Source of the DNA: Anthonomus grandis grandis
Taxonomy: Eukaryota; Arthropoda; Insecta; Coleoptera; Curculionidae
DNA length: 64,000 bases
Direction of reading: 5' to 3'
NCBI RefSeq assembly: GCF_022605725.1
Contig: NC_065546.1
Location: 34,096,227-34,160,226, forward strand
Positions 56,640-64,000 of the stretch are shown one piece after another. The position numbers and the translations under genes are program-made. The notes under the pieces are model-generated. The model made no database searches. It was not told where the DNA came from and saw nothing but the letters and a program-made list of their open reading frames with translations. Numbering within the stretch: position 1 is the first letter of the stretch; every line of letters starts with the position of its first letter.

Positions 56640-57740
56640 TAAAAAGCCTTTAAAGTTATTGAGAAACTGGTTATAGTACGAATGGTAGCTTTCCTAATTA
56701 AAAAAAATAACATATTAAATGAATGTCGAGTAATGTTTTCATTCCTGGAGAGATTATATTTGAGCTTGAAGAAGGTCACTTTGCTGCAGCGGTATTCTGC
56801 GACTTCTCTAAAGACTTTGACAGTGTCAACCATGGAATACTGCTCGGTAAGCTTTCTAGATATGTGTTTAGGGGAGTTGCTCTAGAATGGTTAAAATTTT
56901 GTTTTGTTAGACAGAAAAAAGTTTGTTTGGCCAAATGGCAGTTTGTCTGAACTTTGTGTAGTAAGCAGGGTTCGTTTCTCGGTCCTATTTTATTTCTATT
57001 GTATATAAATGACCTGGCGTCTCTCCAGATAAAAGGATTCTTCACTATTTTTGCAGATGACACCACTATCTTATGGGCAGACAATAATAAAAGCACATTA
57101 ACAAGAACAATTTCTAAAGATCTATTAATGATTAAACAGTGGTTTGATGCTAATTTGTTGTCTTTAAACATAGATAAGACTAAATTGTTAAGTTTTTATG
57201 TTCAGAGCAGTTCATGATTCACAACAAAGAATTGGAAGTGAATAATTTTAACAGATTTCTTGGAATTGTTATCGTGTTATCGATCATAAACCTGAGTTTT
57301 ATGGAGATATGTCAGAAGGCAAAAACTGGCTAGACGATGTTATGCTGTTAGAGTGGTTTTCAATGAACTGAGATTGATATCTGCAAAAACGGTCTATTTT
57401 TTTTTTGCTGAAAGTTGGAACTTACTTTCATACTAAAATACCTACAGTATAGAATAACATTTTGGAGTTGCATTAGTAAACGGCTTTTTGACTCGATGTT
57501 TGTTTTTAAAAAACGAGCCATTAAATATATGTGTCATAAATCTCCACAGGACATGCAGAACCCTATTTAAAGATACTTTCCTTGTGTTGCTTGTTTATTG
57601 TTGAGTCTGCTTGCCTAATATATAAAAAATATAAATTGTATCTTCAAAATAATGGCTCCTTAAAACATTATATTATCAGAAAAGAATACAATATTCCAAT
57701 GCCCATCCCGAAAATTGAACTAAGAATTCTCTTATTTACT
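56640..57740 (+). pseudogene. RT remnant of element T
   Basis: GHFAAAVFCDFSKDFDSV (palm A, with SKDFD for SKAFD), HGILLGKLSRYVFRGV, then one frame over SKQGSFLGPILFLLYIN, TIFADDTTILWADN (catalytic Asp pair intact), MIKQWFDANLLSLNID. The frame ends at 57,217; NRFLGIV (57,255) and VACLLLSLLA-type or CLFIVESACLIYKK (57,600) readings continue in other frames. Several stops; inactive. Confidence 0.82.
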
Positions 57741-57799
57741 TGAGTATAAAAATTTTTAATCATTTTCCAAATATCATAAAAGTCTTTAGAAGTTCTCCT

Positions 57800-58002
57800 C
57801 GCTTTAGAAAGTCCTTAACGAAACTTCTGAAAAGCAAGTATTTTTATAGCATTAGAATTTTTTGAAGATAGTTAGGAATAGGCCAATAGTATATAATTTT
57901 AAACGCTTTAGAAAGTCCTTAACGAAACTTCTGAAAAGCAAGTATTTTTATAGCATTAGAATTTTTTGAAGATAGTTAGGAATAGGCCAATAGTATATAA
58001 TT
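57800..58002. repeat. Perfect 99 bp tandem duplication (104 bp period)
   Basis: 57,800-57,898 and 57,904-58,002 are identical base for base (start CGCTTTAGAAAGTCC, end CAATAGTATATAATT), separated by TTAAA. In a window where most repeats are 70-90% alike, 100% identity means a very recent duplication or an assembly artefact. Confidence 0.9.
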
Positions 58003-58361
58003 AGTTTTTAGTAAAGATGTAAAGGTTAGAATTTGTAATGTTACTCTAAAAAATTTTTAAGTCGTCTTGCTTTGAAATTGAAAATACATTTTGTGTTTAT
58101 ACTAGTATGTTGAACCCACTATTGTGTATTGTTTTTAAATTATGTGTTAGTAATATGTCGATTAATGTGCCTATTTTATATCATAGAAGTACCATGTCAA
58201 CAAGTAGGTACCATGTATTTATGAATAAAGTATGTTTTGAATTTTTTGAAATTCGAAATTGTATTTATTTAAGAGAGAGAGGTATATAATATTAAATAGG
58301 GATGATTCCAACTACTCACTAGAAATTACCTCGTTGAAAAAGTAATTAAAAGGGTTATTCA

Positions 58362-60512
58362 AAACTGCAAGTGGCCAACATGGCGTCGACAAGAAGAAAA
58401 AAAGTTCATTATGACTCTCTAAAGAAGGAACGTCATATTTAAAAGTTAAAGATGTTAACTTGTAAATGAGAGAAAGTGTTTACAACAATGTATAAATGAT
58501 TTTATTTTATATTTTCAAATAACGCCAGAAAAAAATAAAAAACCATTTTGCCAAATTTCACCTTTTTCCTAAATATTAGAAAGTATTTGGCATTTTTCCA
58601 ATTTTTAGATTGCATTTATTCAATCATTGCATTTATATTGCGCAACTTTCGCCTAATTAAACCATTTACTGCTCATCCTTACTTTGGACATCCTGTATAA
58701 TCGCGATGAGACCCTTCATACTGTTAAACAAAATATTTGTTTTTTTTCTTATTAACTTTTTCGAGTTTTAAGAATTAGTAATTAAGTGTTTGCCTGTATT
58801 GCAAATTAAAATGTGGCCTATTTTCTATATTTTATAGTGTTGTTTTTATTTTTTTATTGTTGATTTTATTTTTATATTAATTTCAGTTAAAGGTATCTAT
58901 TTTTCAATATTTTTGTCCAAAAAAAGTGTACTTCACAGATCTCACTACCCTACACAGTTTTTGAGATGGTTTCACAAACCCGTATTGTCAAAAATCACAT
59001 TACGGGCTACTTTTTGCAAAAAATTATTGACTCTAAAAAACTATAGTACCGTATATAGATACTAAATCTTTAATTATTGAATTTACTCTTTATATTTACG
59101 TGAAACCTACCTATATCATCACCTTTATTTAATATTTTTGTTAATTTTCTAATTAATAAATAAAAACTTATTGAATTTTTGTTTTGTTTTTATTTATTTA
59201 TTTTTGTCTCAAAAAAGGATTTTGGTAAGTAATTATTTGTTCATAAAATTTAAGTTGTAAGAGATAGCACCTTCCAATACATTACTTGACCACCACATTT
59301 ATCTAGTTATTTATGCGAGATCACAGCGCATTTAAATATCGGCAATAACAAAATAAATAAAAGCGCTGTTATCATCATCGCCCTTGTCTTAAAAAAATAA
59401 CAAAACGGCCGGGCGCCCAAAGATTCCCGCGTCGTTAAACTGCAAATGGTCAATATAGCGCCGACAAAGAAAAACAAAACAAGTTGATGATGGCTCTTTA
59501 AAGACAGAACGTCGTATTTTAAATTTAAAGATGTCATCTTATAGGCCAGAAAAAGTGGTCACAATAATTTATTCATTTAATAAATACTTTTGTCATATAT
59601 TTTGAAATAACGCCAGAAAAAAAAATAAAATGATTTTGCCAAATTTCAGTTTTTTGCAAAATTTAGGAAGTATTTAGATTTTATTATAAAAGGACACTAT
59701 ATTGCTTAACTTTCCTCTAATTATACCACCTCTATTGACGTCCTGTATAACCGTGATGGGGGGTCTTTAAACAAAATGTTTTTTTTTGTTACTACTAGTA
59801 AGTATCTTTTTATAGTTTTAAGTATGGTTGTAACTACTGGTAATTGAGAATTTTCCTGTGTCGCTTAAAACTTAAAATGTGGCCTATTTTCTATTTCTAT
59901 TAACATCCTCACTCACAACCCCATACTTTACAGATCTCACTACGCTGGACAATTTTTCAGATATTGAATCACATGACAAAATGGGTTACTTTTTACAAAA
60001 AATTATTGATGAAGAAGTTATATTACCATCGGTATTCAGTCTTATGAATTATTTCAATTATTCTTTATAATATTTACGTGAAACCTACTTATACCTTAAA
60101 ATTTGTTCCACATATTTTTTGTATATTAGTTTTTGGTTAATTAAGTGCAACGGGCTTTTTATTTAAAAACTTGACCCTCTTGAACACAAAATGGAGGAAA
60201 CATAATGTTTGTTGGAATTATAACTTGTATAAAACTTTGTTGGTAATTTTGTAAAAATAGCTTTTTATATATATTTTTGTATTAATTTTTGTCTCAAAAA
60301 CATATTTTAATAAGTAATTATTTGTTTTTAAAATTTAACTTTTAAGAAATCAATATGCCTCCACCCTTAAGTATATCACTTATCACTTGACCACCACATA
60401 AATGACACCGTGCTGTATGTTGAAAAAAAATAATAAAAACATGATTGGCAGCATCATCCCATATCTTAAAAAAATATCCAACACGGCCGCGTAACCGGAG
60501 ATTCCAGCGTCG
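58362..60512. repeat. Two tandem ~1.08 kb units inside element U
   Basis: Unit 1 (58,362-59,436) and unit 2 (59,437-60,512) align end to end with drift. Shared in order: AAACTGCAA, GAACGTC, AACGCCAGAAAAA, CATTTTGCCAAATTTCA-type, GTGGCCTATTTTCTAT, AGATCTCACTAC, TTTACGTGAAACCTAC, TTTTTGTCTCAAAAA, CTTGACCACCACAT, then GCGTCGTT. The period is ~1,075 bp. No coding motif in either. Could be a duplicated subterminal region of the P-like element or an unrelated satellite. Confidence 0.85.
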
Positions 60513-60690
60513 TTGAAAACCTGACTCAAAGAAGCCAAAAGCCAAGTCCACGCAGCTAAGATAATTCGTACCTAGATTTGACGCTTCGCGGCAGCACCAC
60601 ACGGTGCACGAAACTGAACGGCAATCCGATAGTCGACTGGGTACACTTTTTAACACAGGATTGCGTATCTTCCCAAATATTCAATCAACG

Positions 60691-60805
60691 GTGCGACTAT
60701 TATCCTGGTCTGCAGTCTTTGCAGGTTTTATAATAAGTTTTGTCATCTGGTTTGCCACAACATCCGCATAACTAATTTTAGGTAAGGGTGTCTCGGTAGG
60801 ACTTA
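60691..60805 (-). pseudogene. ORF1 N-terminal part of element S, beyond U
   Basis: On the minus strand LSPTETPLPKISYADVV, then NQMTKLIIKPAKT, then DQDNSRT run up to the right end of element U. The same frame resumes at 55,732 with RTKTDILNH, the R-T being encoded within the 7 bp duplication. SYADVV followed by a IIKP motif is the usual N-terminal signature of Jockey-like ORF1. This independently proves that U is an insertion. Confidence 0.85.
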
Positions 60806-60814
60806 AAAAGTTAA

Positions 60815-61002
60815 AATTTCGCCATTATAAGCCACATGAAAAGACCTTTAAATGAGGCATCACCCGACCCCAGTTCCCATTTAAAATGTTAAGGGTAGCT
60901 ATCACCCCAGTGTAAGGTTTGATGGTAAAGGCTTATAAATGCAAGATTATTTTTTCTCCCTAACATCAAAATCGTGTGGAAAGTTTTTGGTGCGTCACTC
61001 TG
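60815..61002. repeat. CAGGGTCGCGCACC-type MITE, copy 2 (inverted)
   Basis: The complement of 41,331-41,575: terminus CACTCTG at 61,002 next to TA, then GGTGCGTCA, AAGTTTTT, CTTATAAATGCAAG, GGTAGCTATC and CCCATTTAAAATG. A ~40 bp stretch present in copy 1 is missing. Copy 2 lies immediately upstream of the 5' end of retroelement S, so its inner boundary may be the insertion point of S. Confidence 0.7.
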
Positions 61003-62455
61003 TATGTGGAATATTTGAGAATATTAAAATGAATTTCCAAAATATTCTTAATAGTAATTCATTCAGGTAAATGTAATAGCTTTTTCAAGGGTACCACAGA
61101 AATATATTGGACATTCATAAAATATTTATAGGACATTATTAAAACATCCCAGAAATGTCTTTTGTCAAATTAATTTTTTTAAATGAATGATTTTTTTAAA
61201 ATATCTCACTCACATACATCTGTTTACCCTTCCACCTGTATTATAAGGTCTTGTAGTTAATGTTTTAAAGAATAACTGATTTTTTATGCAAAAAAAATAT
61301 TCCAAATTGAAACTGAGGAAGCCCTTTGTCCCTTTGTCACCGCAAAACCAGCTGTTATTGATCGCCGTCATCAGCAAAAGGGAAACAAAGAAAAGGACAA
61401 AGCCAAATCGGGCCTATAAATAAAATCCCGGGGTAGGAGCGGAGGGGTTGAATTTAATCATGCGTTTAACAATAAAATTTAACAATTGGCCAACTTTTAG
61501 TTTTTTATCGAATAAGGGATGTTACGAATCCGAGGCCTATTGAAATGGTTGTGACAAAGATGGCAAATTTTTAATATTTTATTGTTCAAGGCAGTACACT
61601 GAAAATCAAAATGTGGTAGTTTTACAGCAAATTTAGTAGGTCATATGTTGCCAGCAAAAGAAGTGGTAAACTTATTTTAGTACTGTAAATTTAAAATATC
61701 TGTAAAAATGTGAATTTTTTGTTTTGTAATTTTACTGCGGTCTTCTGTAAAATGTAAGCAATAATTATAGTAATATTTAAGCAATATTACTAAATATTTA
61801 GTCTAATGGTTTTAATGCAAAATGTAAAAAGGTAAGCATTTTTCAGAGACCCTGTAAATTAACTATAATATTTTTGGTTAAAAAATGCTGGTATGTTTTC
61901 TGTGTTTTTATTTTATATTTAGATATAATCTATTTTTGCTGTAATATTTCTTAAATAAAATTCGTTTAAAAATTGTGGGATTATCCCAAACTAAAAGCTT
62001 TTATGAAAAAATAAAAATATGTTCCCTTATACATTTATTTAAACATATCTTAACATAACAAATTTATTTTGTAGGGAAACAAAGGATAAAAGATAAACTT
62101 AATGGAATTAACCTTAAAATATTAGGATTTATTAAGCTATAAACATTTAACATGCTTACATGCAGGAAAAACAATTTTGGCTTCTTATTGTGTATAGTGT
62201 GCTTTTTGAACTACATGTTTTGTTAAAGTAATGTTTAAAAGCTTAATTTCACTAAGTTTATTTTTAATGGTTTTGGTTTTAATGGTACATATACTAAACG
62301 AATGTAAACAAAACAACGTTAACATCCATATTAATATAAATTTTAATATAATTCCAAAACTTATGCGATTCCATATTTCTTGTCTTTCAGGTTTGATGTT
62401 CTTAAAAAAAAACCGTAAGCTATTAAAAAATTATATATTTACAGCCTGTACTTAC
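61003..62455. other. Unique-looking non-coding DNA
   Basis: No transposon motif. 61,340-61,445 is less AT-rich and includes the block CGCAA, CCAGCTGTTAT, TGATC, AACAAAGAAAAGG also found at 40,996-41,065. A 95-codon plus-strand frame at 62,231-62,518 (MFKSLISLSLFLMVLV) begins hydrophobic but has no other support. Confidence 0.45.
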
Positions 62456-62713
62456 GTCAAATTGGTAACAAAAGGTCGACAAATCTTCTTTAAAGTAATG
62501 TGCCAGTATCCTCAGTGACTGCAGCACGATTTCGTCCTGATCTTCGTCAAAAATGGTAAACTTCTTATACTTAGGTTTTTGGGTCAACTTTGGAAAATGC
62601 CAAAATATAGCTTTTTTAGTAAAAAGCACAGGCCATTCTTTTTTAATACTCCCAATTGTAGGCGGATCAGTATTTGTTAGGAAATCTCTTTGTTTGTTTC
62701 TTCTAACAAATTG
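62456..62713 (-). CDS. Candidate exon, WP-x-LF protein of unknown function
   Basis: The minus strand is open for 86 codons from a TAA at 62,714: QFVRRNKQRDFLTNTD, IGSIKKEWPVLFTKKA, IFWHFPKLTQKPKYKK, then DEDQDEIVLQSLRIL. It ends in CAATTTGAC followed by GTAAGTA, a strong splice donor at 62,455. A K-x-WP-x-LF, then I-x-x-HF-x-x-LT pattern recalls an uncharacterised animal protein family from memory. No acceptor was identified upstream. It may be a real exon of a host gene on the minus strand, or a relic. This is the only non-transposon coding candidate in the window. Confidence 0.4.
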
Positions 62714-62719
62714 TTAAAC

Positions 62720-64000
62720 TTGGTGTGGTCCAATACTATAAATAATTACTTTCGAATTACTAGCATCATTTTTGTATTAGTGGTTCCACGTTAATGCAGA
62801 GTACCCAGCATTTCTATTAATGAGTTTCTTTTTGTGAAATTTTTTGCAGGAACGTTTGGTCTAATAAAATAACCTATTCTCTTGGTACCTCTATTCATAT
62901 ACCAATTTCGATCTTGCATTTGGTCTACTAAGATGCAAGCTGCCTAACATTCGAATTTACAGGTACCTGTGATGTTATAATAATGTAAGCAAGGAATTTT
63001 AACCGTATTTCAATCAGTTTTACGGGCTTCTGTAATTTTCGTGACGTTCTGTAAGAGTGTCGGGTTTTTTAACCATATGGATTAATTTTTATGCAAAATG
63101 ACTATATCGACAGTAAAAAAGCTGTGATTTTCCTAAATCTAGTATCATTTAGGTTAATTTAATAAATATAGTAAATTCACATTTTGACATGGTAAATTTG
63201 CTTTAATTATAACAGTTAATACTGCTGTAAGATTGACGGACACATTTAGAGTGTAGATCAATGATCATTGATTTAATTTTGAATTCATCGCCAATATTTA
63301 ATCGGTTGATAGCACCGTAATTGACATTTGACTTTTATGACTTATTTGGCAGTTTTGGTTTTGAGGTTATGTTGTGGCAACTTGGCAAGTCAGAGACCGG
63401 ACATCTTATAACTAAGTTCGGTTTTGTAGAGTAGACGTGAAAACAGACAGGAATTGAATTATATTAAAAAAAGTTGTAATAACTACTCACTATATTACAA
63501 TATTTGCCTACCATAATGCTTTACGTCCTATCACTGTCTTAAACTATTAAGCCGCCACTATTATCGCCCTAATCTTAAGAAATCTTTACCGAAGTTGTCC
63601 GCCTAAAAAACAAGAATTTTCCTGTTGATATTTACATATTACGAGAAGCAAAAGTTCTAGAAAATGCTGAAAACCATTAATTTTTGAATCGAGGTATTTT
63701 TAAAAAGAAATGTCAATATAAATACCGAAAGATTTTCACCGCATTAAAGGGTTTTTAGGCAAATCATAAACCAAGACCAAGTTAGCGATTCCTTTCTTGT
63801 GTCAGGTGGAAGCTGCTAATACAGTGCAAATTTTGAATATTGCTTTATTAGATTTTCTATTAAAGTGATGACACTAAGTCTACAAAAATATTTCTTCAAA
63901 ATAAAATATCGCGTATAACAAAGAGCAACCCCCAAACTGCATATAAGCCAAGCCTTTATTTAATTTTGTCCCTATTTATAATTTTTATCATATGTACATA
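62720..64000. other. AT-rich non-coding DNA to the window edge
   Basis: No gene, terminal repeat or RNA was recognised. It could be intron or intergenic sequence upstream of the candidate exon at 62,456-62,713. Confidence 0.4.

Larger units (their letters stand above)
56640..58090 (+). mobile_element. 5'-truncated non-LTR retrotransposon T (family of H)
   Basis: It starts inside the RT fingers (VIEKLVIVRMVAFL, 56,650; compare IVEKLAKIRILSFL in element H) and runs to about 58,000-58,090. The closest relative in the window is H: both have AAAVFCD-S-K-FD, FADDTTILW and the MPIP-x-P tail. It lies inside P-like element U and contains the 99 bp tandem duplication in its 3' region. The exact 3' end is uncertain. 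Confidence 0.78.
55733..60690. mobile_element. P-superfamily-like DNA transposon U
   Basis: A perfect 30 bp inverted repeat (outer half CGTTGATTGAATATT, inner half TGGGAAGATACGCAA) at 55,733-55,762 and 60,661-60,690 is bordered by a 7 bp duplication GTGCGAC (55,726-55,732 and 60,691-60,697). It cuts ORF1 of retroelement S cleanly in two. P elements have ~31 bp repeats, 7-8 bp GC-rich target duplications and a THAP-domain transposase; the protein start at 56,011 fits. The 4,958 bp includes retroelement T, a 99 bp duplication and a 1.08 kb tandem repeat, so the coding core has been deleted and replaced. Confidence 0.85.
52040..60815 (-). mobile_element. Two-ORF Jockey-like non-LTR retrotransposon S, split by element U
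   Basis: Read leftwards: the ORF1 N-terminus at 60,800-60,691, a 4.96 kb insertion (U), ORF1 continuing 55,732-55,029, endonuclease 55,000-53,870, RT to 52,120, and an A/T-rich 3' tail near 52,040. Without U it is ~3.8 kb and nearly full length, rare in this window. The left and right parts of ORF1 meet at the 7 bp duplication GTGCGAC. Breaks are few, so S is younger than R, J and the remnant at 1.5-2.5 kb. Confidence 0.88.

Noticed and set aside
41331..61002. A ~19.7 kb Polinton/Maverick-like giant element bounded by inverted ends
   Set aside because: No polymerase B, retroviral-type integrase, packaging ATPase or capsid-like ORF lies between the ends, and the interior is explained by independent nested elements.
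62231..62518. Plus-strand 95-residue ORF with hydrophobic start
   Set aside because: It overlaps the better supported minus-strand exon and splice donor, and has no domain beyond an AT-driven Leu/Phe run.

Overview
This window is AT-rich, gene-poor animal DNA, most likely from an insect. I base that on the mix of mobile elements: many Tc1/mariner transposons ending in CAGGGTG, with transposases of the kind that carry a DUF4817-like N-terminal helix-turn-helix and DD41D catalytic spacing; a piggyBac element; a Tigger/pogo element; a P-like element; and several non-LTR retrotransposon families. The order cannot be decided from the window. I find no intact host gene. The only candidate host exon is a short minus-strand stretch near 62.5-62.7 kb. 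Nearly all coding sequence is transposon-derived, and almost every copy carries stops, frameshifts or deletions.

Layout. 0-2.5 kb: a DD41D transposase remnant running off the left edge, then a decayed reverse transcriptase (RT). 4-6.9 kb: a palindromic fold-back element (A) whose exact TATA centre was hit by two Tc1/mariner elements side by side (B and C); C is complete apart from one stop codon. 7.9-11.7 kb: a non-LTR element split by a transposon (F) with unusually long (~665 bp) inverted repeats. 12.2-15.1 kb: a minus-strand non-LTR element (H). 16.5 kb: a ~145 bp insertion with a hammerhead-like core. 17.65-19.56 kb: a plus-strand non-LTR element (I). 20.8-22.9 kb: old tandem repeats and a decayed RT.

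23.8-33.0 kb: a degenerate ~31 bp minisatellite field interrupted by three DNA transposons (K, L and M); M carries a DUF7869-like protein fragment with short inverted repeats and repeated subterminal motifs. 34.3-40.8 kb: a 150-220 bp tandem repeat, a 200 bp-arm fold-back, a piggyBac element (N) with two predicted introns, and a second palindrome (D) hit at its centre by another DD41D element (E). 42.0-51.9 kb: a nest in which a DD41D transposase appears split, element O has ~520 bp inverted repeats, and non-LTR element R is interrupted by a Tigger element (P), which itself holds an RT fragment interrupted by another retroelement (Q). Next to it lies a good hammerhead-ribozyme match inside an inverted repeat.

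52.0-61.0 kb: a nearly full-length two-ORF non-LTR element (S; zinc-knuckle ORF1, then endonuclease-RT) on the minus strand. Its ORF1 is split by a ~4.96 kb element (U) with perfect 30 bp inverted repeats and a 7 bp target duplication. U begins with a THAP-like zinc-finger start and so looks like a P-superfamily transposon. It contains a truncated retroelement (T), a perfect 99 bp tandem duplication and a 1.08 kb tandem repeat. 61-64 kb is mostly unique non-coding DNA.

The elements do not form a pathway; the value of the window is its insertion stratigraphy. The best leads are the P-like element, the hammerhead motifs, the DUF7869-bearing transposon, and repeated insertion into the centres of palindromes.
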